The notes: generated from the letters alone by a model not told the origin. A stretch of DNA of 64,000 nt from Nocardioides donggukensis (GCF_014842875.1 NZ_JACYXZ010000003.1:248001-312000); one strand, 5' to 3'. Shown: positions 10,610 to 18,258, numbered from the stretch's first letter. Numbers and translations: made by a program.

Positions 10610-11497
10610 TCAGGGGATGGGCTCGAAGGGCCGGGTGCCCCGGACCAGGCGCAGGCCGTCGATGCCCGAGTGCCGGCGCGCGAAGCGCAGCTCGCGGGCC
10701 AGGTCGCCGACCCCGTTCGAGCCCGGCACCGGAGCCACCGCGACCGTCGACAGGGTGCCGAAGGCGCGCCCGTCCGGACCCAGCAGGCCGGAGCCGGAGT
10801 CGCCGGGGACACCCGGGGTGGCGGTGTAGACGTCGTGGGCCCAGCCGCCGGCGGACCGGCCCAGCGAGACCCCGGTGCGTGGCGAGAGCGTGTCGGTGGG
10901 GCGCAGGCTCGAGCTCGCGTAGCCGTGGACCCGGCTCCCGGCGTCGACCCCGTCGACCTCGACGCCGGTCGGTCCGCCCCAGAACGGCACGGTGGGGTTG
11001 ACCTTCCCGACGCGCTTGCGGCCGACCCGGACCAGGGCGAAGTCGTTGTGGGCACAGGGATTCGCCCGTCGCACGCCGCGCTCGGCCATGGTGCGCCACG
11101 AGGAGTACGCCAGCCGGCCGAAGCCGTGCGTCGTGCCGCGCGAGACGAGATCGGCCCCGGAGGCGAAGCGGACCCGGGTCCCGAGGGGAAGGGAGCCCGT
11201 GGCACACCCGTCGGTGTCGGTGGCCTCGCCGAGGCCGGCGCAGTGCGCGGCGTAGCCGACGTACACCCGGCCCCGGCGGTCGGTGAACACGAAGTTGCCG
11301 GTGCACTGCGCGCCGGCGGTGAACATCTGCACCCCCGGGGTGATCGTGGCCCGGTCGGCGGGCGCCCAGCGCGAGCCGCCCGCCGCCGCCCCGCCGGCGA
11401 CCCAGAGCAGAGGCAGGGCGGTCAGCACGGCCACCAGGCCGCCGAGGGACCGGGCGAGCCCGGGGTGCGGGCGGCGGGCCGTCGAGGAGGGGAGCAT
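10610..11497 (-). CDS. Secreted trypsin-fold serine protease (S1), paralogue A
   Basis: 295 residues with an N-terminal signal peptide (basic n-region, then a hydrophobic stretch at about 19-40). The chymotrypsin triad is visible: His85 in YAAHC, Asp152 in HNDFALV, Ser234 in PGDSGS. Paired cysteines in AQCTG and AAHC suggest a disulfide. It is close in sequence along its whole length to the gene immediately upstream (11600-12493), so the pair is a tandem duplication. The N-terminal region is short, without an obvious long propeptide. The substrate is unknown; export by Sec or Tat is not settled (there is no clear RRxFLK). Confidence 0.85.
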   Translation of the reverse strand: MLPSSTARRPHPGLARSLGGLVAVLTALPLLWVAGGAAAGGSRWAPADRATITPGVQMFTAGAQCTGNFVFTDRRGRVYVGYAAHCAGLGEATDTDGCATGSLPLGTRVRFASGADLVSRGTTHGFGRLAYSSWRTMAERGVRRANPCAHNDFALVRVGRKRVGKVNPTVPFWGGPTGVEVDGVDAGSRVHGYASSSLRPTDTLSPRTGVSLGRSAGGWAHDVYTATPGVPGDSGSGLLGPDGRAFGTLSTVAVAPVPGSNGVGDLARELRFARRHSGIDGLRLVRGTRPFEPIP

Positions 11498-11599
11498 GTC
11501 CCTACAACGGCCCTGACCCCGATCGGCTACGCCGACCGGGGTCGAGGGGCAGGTTCGTGCCCGGGGCCGGCCCAGCGGGCCGGCAGCTCGGGCCGTGGC

Positions 11600-12493
11600 T
11601 CAGAGGGCGGGGTCGAACGGCTCCGTGCCGGTCACCAGCTGCAGCCCGGCGATCCCGCTGTGCTGCTGGGCGTAGGCGAGCTCGTTGGCCATGTCGCCGA
11701 TGTTGTTCGACGCCGGGAGCGGGGCCAGGCCGAGCGTGGACAGGGTGCCGACCGCGTTGCCGTCACCGTCGAGGAACGCGCTGCCGGAGTCACCGGGCAC
11801 GCCCGGGGTCACGGTGTAGAGCGGGTGCGTCCAGCCGCCGTCGGCCGGGTCGTCACCGAGGCTGGTGCCGGTCTTCGGCGACAGCGCCTCGACTCCCCCG
11901 CGCAGGCTGGAGTTGCCGTAGGAGTAGACCCGGTCGCCGGCCGCGGTGCCGGTGGTGTTCAGGCCCTCCGGTCCGCCCCAGAACGGCACCGACGGGTTCA
12001 CCTTCGAGACGTCGCCGGCGGCGACCTCGACCAGGGCGAAGTCGTTGTAGGCGCAGGTGTTGGCGTCCTGCTCGTTGCGCTGGTCCATGGTGTGCCAGGA
12101 GCTGTAGGCGAGGGTCCCGGTGCCGACCTGGGTCCCTCGGCCGACCAGGCTGCCGCCCTCGTTGAAGGTCACCGCGGTGCCGAGCGGCAGCGAGGAGGCC
12201 TTGCAGCCGTCGGTGTCGGTGGCCGCGCCGGTGCCCGCGCAGTGCGCGGCGTAGCCGACGTAGGTCCTGCCCGCGCCGTCGGTGAAGACGAAGTTGCCGG
12301 TGCACTGCGCCCCGTCGGTGTACATCTGTACGCCCGGGTGGATCCGGGCGTCCTCGGCCGGCGCCCAGGTGGGCGCGGCGGAGGCCTGGCCGGCCGGCGC
12401 TGCGAGGAGGGCCGCGCCGAGCGCGGTCGCGCCGAGGGCGCCGAGCGCCCGGGTGCGCGTGCGGGTGGCGGTGGCGGGGTGGTGGGACGTCAT
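11600..12493 (-). CDS. Secreted trypsin-fold serine protease (S1), paralogue B
   Basis: 297 residues with signal peptide (basic n-region, Ala-rich core, likely cut after QASA near 39). The catalytic triad is His84 (YAAHC), Asp151 (YNDFALV) and Ser236 (PGDSGS). Strong similarity to the neighbouring paralogue includes VNPxVPFWGGP and GTLSxxxxAPxPxSN. The ATG at 12493 is preceded by GGGAGGA at suitable spacing; upstream in-frame codons lie in GC-rich non-coding sequence. The 102-bp gap to paralogue A allows independent transcription. Localisation is extracellular or wall-associated; the biological target is unknown. Confidence 0.87.
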   Translation of the reverse strand: MTSHHPATATRTRTRALGALGATALGAALLAAPAGQASAAPTWAPAEDARIHPGVQMYTDGAQCTGNFVFTDGAGRTYVGYAAHCAGTGAATDTDGCKASSLPLGTAVTFNEGGSLVGRGTQVGTGTLAYSSWHTMDQRNEQDANTCAYNDFALVEVAAGDVSKVNPSVPFWGGPEGLNTTGTAAGDRVYSYGNSSLRGGVEALSPKTGTSLGDDPADGGWTHPLYTVTPGVPGDSGSAFLDGDGNAVGTLSTLGLAPLPASNNIGDMANELAYAQQHSGIAGLQLVTGTEPFDPAL

Positions 12494-12588
12494 GGGGCGG
12501 ATTCCTCCCGAGGGGTGGCGATGGGGTGCCCGGTTCAACGAGCGCCGCCGCGCCGGGTTACGCCGACGGGTGCCGGGGGCGATCGTTC

Positions 12589-13215
12589 TCAGAGGGGCTC
12601 GGCGACCACGACGACGTTGCTGAGGTACGCCGTCCCGTCCCAGTCCTCGCACGTCACCAGCACCAGCCGGGCCTCCCCAGCCGGGTCGAACAGCTCGGCC
12701 GCCTCGGTCGCGAGCTCCCCCTTGGAGAGCACCCGGACCGCACCGACCCGGTAGGACACGAGGCCGGCCTCCGTGGTCACCCGCACGACCGACCCACGCC
12801 GTACCTCCTCGAGGTCGTCGAAGGCACCTCCCCCGGCCCGCACCGTGTGACCCGTGACCAGCACGCTGCCGGTGCTCGACCCGGGCTGTGCCCCGGCCGC
12901 CCACCAGCCGACGCGGCGGGCGTCGGAGGGCGGGGTGAGCACCCCACCCGCGGCGTCGATCGGATCCACCTCGGCGGCGATGCCCAGGGACGGGACCGAG
13001 ACCACCCGGGGGGCTCCCGGCCTGGCGGCGAGCACCGGTCGGCGGGACACCCCGGCCGGCTTCGCCGAGTCGGAACGGGCGAAGGACGCCACCGACTCGG
13101 GGGAGTCGGTGGCGTCCTGCACCTGGGCCGGTCCCTGGATCCCGACCGGTCCGGTCGCCGCCCGCGCCGCCCACTGGTCCCGGCCGAGGTCCAGCGTCGC
13201 CAGCGCGAGCAGCAT
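12589..13215 (-). CDS. Sortase, class E/F-like, with uncertain start
   Basis: Cysteine transpeptidase anchoring a surface protein. The catalytic His is in LVTGHT and the Cys in LVTCEDWDG. After the Cys the sequence runs AYLSNVVVVA; the Arg that many class F enzymes carry in the equivalent YRDN segment is not there, so the third catalytic residue is unassigned. The first in-frame ATG after the upstream stop is 13215, which cuts into the hydrophobic anchor (the stretch LVCLALMLLALATL). No ATG, GTG or TTG exists in frame between the stop at 13301 and 13215, so a CTG or other rare start is possible. It directly follows the repeat-protein gene, its likely substrate. Confidence 0.78.
   Translation of the reverse strand: MLLALATLDLGRDQWAARAATGPVGIQGPAQVQDATDSPESVASFARSDSAKPAGVSRRPVLAARPGAPRVVSVPSLGIAAEVDPIDAAGGVLTPPSDARRVGWWAAGAQPGSSTGSVLVTGHTVRAGGGAFDDLEEVRRGSVVRVTTEAGLVSYRVGAVRVLSKGELATEAAELFDPAGEARLVLVTCEDWDGTAYLSNVVVVAEPL
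13083..13118 (-). other. Perfect 16-bp hairpin inside the 5' part of the sortase gene
   Basis: AGGACGCCACCGACTC (13083-13098) and its exact reverse complement (13103-13118) flank a 4-nt loop of G on the plus strand. In the minus-strand mRNA this is a strong stem-loop about 100 nt into the sortase coding sequence. It encodes an Asp/Ser-rich linker. It could attenuate the sortase relative to its substrate; that role is inferred. Confidence 0.8.
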
Positions 13216-13300
13216 CAGCGCCAGGCAGACCAGGGTGGTGCCGGCGGTGCGGGTGCGGCCGCCGGCATCCCCCTCTCGTCCCCGGGCACGATCCGTGCCC

Positions 13301-15169
13301 TCAGAGCTGATCGGCCCTCCTGCGCAGCACGAGCCCCAGGCCGAGCAGGAGCAGACCCGCCGCCAGACCCAACGGAGCGGTCGGCAGGGACCCGGATGCC
13401 GAGGCGTCCGGCATGACCGGCAGCAGGCTGTCCACCCCGGCGTCGACCGACGTCGGGACCGCGACGACCGGAGCCACCGCGCCGGCCTCCGGCGTGTCAC
13501 CGCCCGTGGGGGCTGCCGGGGCCGCGGGCGCCACCGGCGCGGCGACCTCGGGGCTGTCCGTCCCGGGGCCCGCGGGCGGGTCCACGGTGCCGGGCTCCTC
13601 GGTCACGACCTGGCAGTCGTCGGTGGCGGCGTCCACGGTCACCGGACCGGGCTGCTGACCCACCAGCACGAACCCCTCGGCCGCCTCGTAGCTGACCGTG
13701 TAGGTCCCGGGCCCGAACGTCGACTCCTGCTCCACGAGCGTCCCGTCGACCCGGGTGAGCACGTTCTCGGTCACCGGGACCACCAGCGCGCCGTCGGTGT
13801 CACAGGTCGCCGCACTCGGGCTTGGCGTCGTCGGCATCGCGACCTCCACCGGCTCCACGGCACAGTCGTCGGTGGCCGCGTCCACGGTCACCGGACCGGG
13901 CTGCTGACCCACCAGCACATAGCCCTCGGCCGCCTCGTAGCTGACCGTGTAGGTCCCCGGACCGTACGTCGACTCCTGCTCCACAAGCGTCCCGTCGACC
14001 CGGGTCACCACGTGCTCGGTCACCGGCACCACCAGCACGCCGTCGGTGTCACAGGTCGCCGCACTCGGGCTCGGCGTCGCCGGCACGTCCACCGGCACCG
14101 GCTCCACGGCACAGTCGTCGGTGGCCGCGTCCACGGTCACCGGACCGGGCTGCTGACCCACCAGCACATAGCCCTCGGCCGCCTCGTAGCTGACCGTGTA
14201 GGTCCCCGGACCGTACGTCGACTCCTGCTCCACAAGCGTCCCGTCGACCCGGGTCACCACGTGCTCGGTCACCGGCACCACCAGCACGCCATCGGTGTCA
14301 CAGGTCGCCGCACTCGGGCTCGGCGTCGCCGGCACGTCCACCGGCACCGGCTCCACCGGACAGTCGTCGGTGGCCGCGTCCACCGCCACCGGACCGGGCT
14401 GCTGACCCACCAGCACATAGCCCTCGGCCGCCTCGTAGCTGATCGTGTAGGTCCCCGGACCGAACGTCCTCGACTGCTCCACGAGCACCCCGTTCACCCG
14501 GGTGAGCACGTGCTCGGTCACCGGCACCACCAGCGCGCCATCGGTGTCGCAGGTCGCCGCACTCGGGCTCGGCGTCGCCGGCACGTCCACCGGCACCGGC
14601 TCCACCGGACAGTCGTCGGTGGCGGCGTCCACCGCCACCGGACCGGGCTGCTGACCCACCAGCACATAGCCCTCGGCCGCCTCGTAGCTGATCGTGTAGG
14701 TCCCCGGACCGAACGTCCTCGACTGCTCCACGAGCACCCCGTTCACCCGGGTGAGCACGTGCTCGGTCACCGGCACCACCAGCGCGCCGTCGGTGTCGCA
14801 GGTCGCCGCGCTCGGGCTCGGCGTCGCCGGCACACTCACCTCGGTGCCGCCGCGCGGAGCCGGGCAGTCGTCCCGGGTCCGAGCCGGGTTGTCCACGAAC
14901 CCGATGGCGATCGAGCGGCCCTGGGAGTCCCCGAAGAGGTAGGGGAAGACGGCGTCAGCCGGATCTGAGGGGAACCCCTCGATCGTGCTGACGGCCACCT
15001 GGTTGAACGTCTGCAGCCGCTCGCTGTCTCCCTGGCTGGAGTACTTGCAGACGTAGACCTTGTTGCGGTCCGGCGGTGCGGCACTGGCCGCACCCGCCAC
15101 CGCGGAGAGCAGTGCCGTGAGCACCGCGAGACTCAAGAGCGCGCGAAAACGCGCAGTACGTGACGACAT
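13301..15169 (-). CDS. Secreted repeat surface protein, likely sortase substrate
   Basis: 622 residues. A classic Sec signal peptide (core LLSLAVLTALL, cut near ASA) precedes a globular N-terminal part of about 90 residues. Five tandem 83-residue repeats follow, each opening near PSPSAATCDTDG and closing with ATDDC, so two Cys per repeat could form a disulfide. The repeat core resembles an extracellular beta-sandwich but I do not recognise a named family. A Pro/Ala-rich linker, the segment SLPTAPLG, a hydrophobic helix and RRR follow: the layout of a sortase sorting signal, though LPTAP departs from LPxTG. The sortase gene starts right after the stop. ATG 15169 was preferred over TTG 15178. 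Confidence 0.82.
   Translation of the reverse strand: MSSRTARFRALLSLAVLTALLSAVAGAASAAPPDRNKVYVCKYSSQGDSERLQTFNQVAVSTIEGFPSDPADAVFPYLFGDSQGRSIAIGFVDNPARTRDDCPAPRGGTEVSVPATPSPSAATCDTDGALVVPVTEHVLTRVNGVLVEQSRTFGPGTYTISYEAAEGYVLVGQQPGPVAVDAATDDCPVEPVPVDVPATPSPSAATCDTDGALVVPVTEHVLTRVNGVLVEQSRTFGPGTYTISYEAAEGYVLVGQQPGPVAVDAATDDCPVEPVPVDVPATPSPSAATCDTDGVLVVPVTEHVVTRVDGTLVEQESTYGPGTYTVSYEAAEGYVLVGQQPGPVTVDAATDDCAVEPVPVDVPATPSPSAATCDTDGVLVVPVTEHVVTRVDGTLVEQESTYGPGTYTVSYEAAEGYVLVGQQPGPVTVDAATDDCAVEPVEVAMPTTPSPSAATCDTDGALVVPVTENVLTRVDGTLVEQESTFGPGTYTVSYEAAEGFVLVGQQPGPVTVDAATDDCQVVTEEPGTVDPPAGPGTDSPEVAAPVAPAAPAAPTGGDTPEAGAVAPVVAVPTSVDAGVDSLLPVMPDASASGSLPTAPLGLAAGLLLLGLGLVLRRRADQL
13614..14858 (-). repeat. 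Five tandem 249-bp repeats in the surface-protein gene
   Basis: The landmark CAGTCGTC recurs at about 13614, 13863, 14112, 14361 and 14610, exactly 249 bp (83 codons) apart with no indels. Copies 2 and 3 are almost identical to each other, and so are copies 4 and 5, suggesting recent pairwise duplication or gene conversion. Confidence 0.9.
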
Positions 15170-15259
15170 GACGTACAACCCCGTTCAGAGGAAGAAGCCC
15201 CCCGGCAACTTCCAGAACGGCAACGGACCCCCGGACGGCCATCTGGGCCGTGTCCCCCA

Positions 15260-15304
15260 CCGCTTCGCACTATAGGCGGATCTCACCGGTTCCGGGCGAA
15301 GCGG
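15260..15304 (-). promoter_or_regulatory. Promoter of the surface-protein gene flanked by an inverted repeat
   Basis: On the minus strand TATAGT (15274-15269) is a good -10 box, predicting a 5' UTR of about 90 nt before the ATG at 15169. A 9-bp inverted repeat, CCGCTTCGC (15260-15268) and GCGAAGCGG (15296-15304), straddles the -10 box and looks like an operator. The remaining sequence to 15170 shows no recognised riboswitch. Confidence 0.5.
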
Positions 15305-15359
15305 ACACACGCCCGGTCAGGAAATGACCGATCGGGGTGGTTGAGATGACTACATCGCG

Positions 15360-16559
15360 TCAGTACGACGGCTGGCTCGGGTCCACCTGGTCGACCCAGG
15401 CCACCACGCCACCGCCCACGTGCACCGCGTCGGCGTACCCGGCGCCCTTCACGATCGCCAGCACCTCCGCGGAGCGGACGCCCGACTTGCAGTGCAGGAC
15501 GACCTTCTTGTCCGCCGGCAGCTGCTCGAGGGCCGAGCCGTTGAGGAAGTCGCCCTTCGGCATGAGCACGGAGCCGGGGATCCGGTTGATCTCGAACTCG
15601 TTGGGCTCCCGGACGTCGACCAGCACGAAGTCGCCGGTGCCCTCCTCGCGCTCCTTGAGCATCTGCTCGAGCTGGGTCACCGAGATCGTCGAGCCGACGG
15701 CGGCGTCGGCGGCCTCGTCGGAGACCGCGCCGCAGAAGGCGTCGTAGTCGATGAGGCCGGTGACGGTGGGGTTCTCACCGCACAGGGCGCAGTTCGGGTC
15801 CTTGCGGACCTTGAGCTTGCGGTACTCCATCTCGAGGGCGTCGTAGATCATCAGCCGGCCGATGAGCGGGTCGCCGATGCCGGTGAGCAGCTTGATCGCC
15901 TCGTTGACCTGGATCGAGCCGATGCTGGCGCACAGGACGCCCAGCACGCCGCCCTCCGCGCAGGACGGGACCATGCCCGGCGGCGGGGGCTCGGGGTAGA
16001 GGCAGCGGTAGCACGGCGCGTCGTCGGCGAGCATCGGCGCGAACACCGAGGCCTGGCCGTCGAAGCGGTAGATCGAGCCCCACACGTAGGGGATCCCCAG
16101 GAAGTACGCCGCGTCGTTGACCATGTAGCGGGTGGCGAAGTTGTCGGTGCCGTCCACGATCAGGTCGTAGCCCTCGAAGATGCCCATCACGTTGTCGTTG
16201 TCGAGGCGCTCGTTGTGCACCACGACGTCGATCAGCGGGTTGATCTCGGCGATCGAGTCCTTGGCGGACTCCGCCTTAGGTCGGCCGATGTCGGACTGAC
16301 CGTGGATCACCTGGCGCTGCAGGTTCGACTCGTCGACCTCGTCGAACTCGGCGATGCCGATCGTGCCCACCCCGGCCGCGGCCAGGTAGAGCAGCCCCGG
16401 CGAGCCGAGGCCGCCGGCGCCGATCACCAGCACCTTGGCGTTCTTCAGCCGCTTCTGACCGGTCATGCCGACGTCGGGGATGATCAGGTGCCGGCTGTAG
16501 CGGCGTACCTCGTCGACGCTCAGCTCGGCGGCGGGCTCCACAAGCGCGGGATACGACAC
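15360..16559 (-). CDS. moeZ: Adenylyltransferase/sulfurtransferase MoeZ
   Basis: 399-residue ThiF/MoeB-like E1 domain fused to a C-terminal rhodanese domain. It adenylates and thiocarboxylates small sulfur carrier proteins (MoaD2, CysO, ThiS type) for molybdopterin, cysteine and thiamine synthesis. Visible: nucleotide site GAGGLGSPG, zinc cysteines CYRC and CALC, the E1-region Cys in LCASIGSIQ, and rhodanese active site CKSGVRS. The GTG at 16559 follows GAGGAG by 5 nt; GTG 16565 is too close to that site. It is divergent from the TetR gene. The length agrees with mycobacterial MoeZ. Confidence 0.94.
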   Translation of the reverse strand: MSYPALVEPAAELSVDEVRRYSRHLIIPDVGMTGQKRLKNAKVLVIGAGGLGSPGLLYLAAAGVGTIGIAEFDEVDESNLQRQVIHGQSDIGRPKAESAKDSIAEINPLIDVVVHNERLDNDNVMGIFEGYDLIVDGTDNFATRYMVNDAAYFLGIPYVWGSIYRFDGQASVFAPMLADDAPCYRCLYPEPPPPGMVPSCAEGGVLGVLCASIGSIQVNEAIKLLTGIGDPLIGRLMIYDALEMEYRKLKVRKDPNCALCGENPTVTGLIDYDAFCGAVSDEAADAAVGSTISVTQLEQMLKEREEGTGDFVLVDVREPNEFEINRIPGSVLMPKGDFLNGSALEQLPADKKVVLHCKSGVRSAEVLAIVKGAGYADAVHVGGGVVAWVDQVDPSQPSY

Positions 16560-16733
16560 GGTCACTCCTCGAAACGGTTGGGCTGGGTCCTCGTGGTCTG
16601 TGCTGCCCGGTCCAACAACCGGGGCGGCGGGCATGTTCCCGCCCCGCGCACGCCACTGCGGCGGTTCCGCCATGATCGGCTGACCGGGCCGGCCGGGAGC
16701 CGGACGTCCGTCATCCGGACCCGTACCAGCGGG

Positions 16734-16739
16734 TAGGCT
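16734..16739 (+). promoter_or_regulatory. Leaderless -10 box (TAGGCT) upstream of the TetR transcript
   Basis: TAGGCT is followed by six nucleotides and an ATG at 16746, which opens a 14-codon micro-ORF rather than the TetR gene itself. Confidence 0.5.
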
Positions 16740-16745
16740 TGCCGC

Positions 16746-16790
16746 ATGGGCAACACGCCCCACGAACCGGAGCGAGGGAGCCACAGGTGA
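16746..16790 (+). CDS. Possible 14-residue leader micro-ORF overlapping the TetR start
   Basis: ATG at 16746 opens a 14-codon frame (MGNTPHEPERGSHR) whose TGA overlaps the TetR GTG (the four bases GTGA). Its ATG sits 6 nt after TAGGCT, a leaderless arrangement. Translation could couple to TetR synthesis, whose own GAGGGAG site lies inside the micro-ORF. This is a prediction from spacing only, with no conservation data. It may simply be a chance frame in a short 5' leader. Confidence 0.35.
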   Translation: MGNTPHEPERGSHR

Positions 16791-17413
16791 CGGCTGGTCA
16801 GGACTTGGACGAGCAGCGTCCCCGGGGCGGTCGGATGCCCCGCAAGGCACGGCGGGCCCAGCTGCTCGAGTCGGCCCTGGAGGTGTTCGTGGCGCAGGGC
16901 TACCACGCCGCCGCGATGGACGACATCGCCGAGCGGGCCGGGGTCTCCAAGCCGGTGCTCTACCAGCACTTCCCGGGCAAGCTCGACCTCTACCTCGCGC
17001 TGCTGGACTCCTCCTGCGACCAGATCATCGAGAACTGCCGCCGCGCGCTGGACTCGACCGACGACAACAAGCTGCGGGTGGCGGCGAGCATCACCGCGTT
17101 CTACGACTACGTGGCCGCCGAGTCCGGGGCCTTCCGTCTGGTCTTCGAGTCCGACCTGACCAGCGACCCGACCGTGCGTGACAACCTCGAGCGGGTCACG
17201 ACGGGCTGCGCCAAGATGATCGCGGAGGTGATCCATGAGGACACCGACCTGCCCGGTGACGCCGCCCACCTGCTCGCGGTCTCGCTGGTCGGCATGGCCC
17301 AGGTCAGCGCCCGCTACTGGATGGCCGACTCCTCCACGTTGAGCCGGGACCAGGCCGTGGAGCTCATCGCCGGCCTGGCCTGGCGAGGGATCCGCGGCTA
17401 CCCGCGGCTCTGA
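16787..17413 (+). CDS. TetR/AcrR family transcriptional regulator
   Basis: 208 residues. N-terminal DNA-binding helices include ALEVFVAQGYHAAAMDDIA and the recognition helix VSKPVLYQHFPGKLDLY; the C-terminal ligand domain is helical. The GTG at 16787 was selected because GAGGGAG lies upstream at suitable spacing and the start abuts the micro-ORF stop. Orthologues in mycobacteria (as I recall, Rv3208) sit in the same place between moeZ and the DUF3107 gene. The signal and targets are unknown. Confidence 0.9.
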   Translation: MTAGQDLDEQRPRGGRMPRKARRAQLLESALEVFVAQGYHAAAMDDIAERAGVSKPVLYQHFPGKLDLYLALLDSSCDQIIENCRRALDSTDDNKLRVAASITAFYDYVAAESGAFRLVFESDLTSDPTVRDNLERVTTGCAKMIAEVIHEDTDLPGDAAHLLAVSLVGMAQVSARYWMADSSTLSRDQAVELIAGLAWRGIRGYPRL

Positions 17414-17475
17414 CCGGACACCCGGCCCACCTGCCCCAGATGCATCGCACCGCACCCCCGAACAGAGAGGACCCC

Positions 17476-17697
17476 ATGGAGGTCAAGATCGGAATCCAGA
17501 ACGCCGCCCGCGAGCTGGTCGTGGAGACCAGCGACAGCGCGGACGCGATCGAGAAGGCCGTCACGGAGGCGGTCACCTCGGAGAGCGTCCTCGCCCTGAC
17601 CGACAGCAAGGGCCGCCGGGTCCTGGTGCCGTCGGCGCGGCTGGCCTACGTCGAGGTCGGCGGCGGCGTCGCCGGCCAGGTCGGCTTCCGCTCCTAA
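17476..17697 (+). CDS. DUF3107 small protein
   Basis: 73 residues starting MEVKIGIQNAARELVVE, ending VAGQVGFRS. This is a conserved actinobacterial family of unknown function (the mycobacterial TB9.4 antigen, as I recall). It is acidic, beta-rich in appearance, with no signal or membrane segment. The ATG is preceded by GAGAGGA. It lies 62 bp downstream of the TetR gene in the same direction and may share its transcript. Confidence 0.9.
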   Translation: MEVKIGIQNAARELVVETSDSADAIEKAVTEAVTSESVLALTDSKGRRVLVPSARLAYVEVGGGVAGQVGFRS

Positions 17698-17724
17698 CCC
17701 ACCCGGACCGGGCGGGACAGGCTC

Positions 17725-18054
17725 GTGACGACCAGCACGTTGCTGTGGGCGTTGGCCGGAGGGGCCCTGCTGGGCCTCCTCGGCAAGTCACTCGCGCCCC
17801 GCGACCGGGAGCGGGTCCCGCTGTGGCTGACCACGCTGGCCGGCATCAGCGGCGTCCTGACCGGAGCCTGGCTGCACGAGACCCTGCTCCTCGAGGCCAC
17901 CGCCGAGACCGACTGGTGGCGCTACGTCTGGCAGATCGGCGCCGGCGCGGCGTTCACCGGGGTGGTGACGACGCTGGAGATCCACCACTGGGGCGGCCGC
18001 CACCAGCACCGCGGGCACCCCGGCGGGCATCCGCCCGCCGCCGGGGCCGGCTGA
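17725..18054 (+). CDS. Small membrane protein, GlsB/YeaQ-like
   Basis: 109 residues with three predicted membrane segments: LLWALAGGALLGLLG, LWLTTLAGISGVLTGAWL and WQIGAGAAFTGVVTTLEI. The glycine pattern and Lys-Ser-Leu-Ala-Pro after the first helix resemble GlsB/YeaQ/YmgE stress-response proteins. A His/Gly-rich tail (about 90-105) could bind metal. The GTG at 17725 follows the DUF3107 stop by 27 bp. Function is unknown; the family call is moderate. Confidence 0.68.
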   Translation: MTTSTLLWALAGGALLGLLGKSLAPRDRERVPLWLTTLAGISGVLTGAWLHETLLLEATAETDWWRYVWQIGAGAAFTGVVTTLEIHHWGGRHQHRGHPGGHPPAAGAG

Positions 18055-18110
18055 CCCGACCTCGCGTCGCGGACCGCATCGAGACGTGCTGCGGCCCCGC
18101 GCGCCGACCA

Positions 18111-18191
18111 GTCATTTGGCCGCAATTGCAGCCGAATGACATGGAATCGGCGGAAAAACATGTCGAACGGCCGCAATTGCGGGCGTTCGAC
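18111..18191. repeat. Two 30-bp near-perfect palindromes in a convergent gap
   Basis: Palindrome 1 (18111-18140) and palindrome 2 (18162-18191) share the core GGCCGCAATTGC with outer arms GTCATT/AATGAC and GTCGAA/TTCGAC; centres are 51 bp apart. The spacer itself begins ACATG and ends CATGT, adding a third inverted pair. Half-sites GCGGGCGTTCG recur downstream to about 18240. The gap lies between a plus-strand and a minus-strand gene end, so a bidirectional terminator or a protein-binding site are both possible. Confidence 0.75.
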
Positions 18192-18258
18192 ACATGGGCC
18201 CTGCGGGCGTTCGGCGCATCGATCTCGCCGGCGTTCGGCGCGTCGGCTTGGCCGAGCG

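Noticed and set aside
12500-14968. Plus-strand open frame of 704 codons opposite the surface protein
   Set aside because: It mirrors the repeat gene in another frame, with the same 249-bp period, and has no signal, ribosome site or known motif.
15170-15262. Riboswitch in the leader of the surface repeat protein
   Set aside because: No known aptamer motif was recognised; only a promoter with inverted repeats can be supported.
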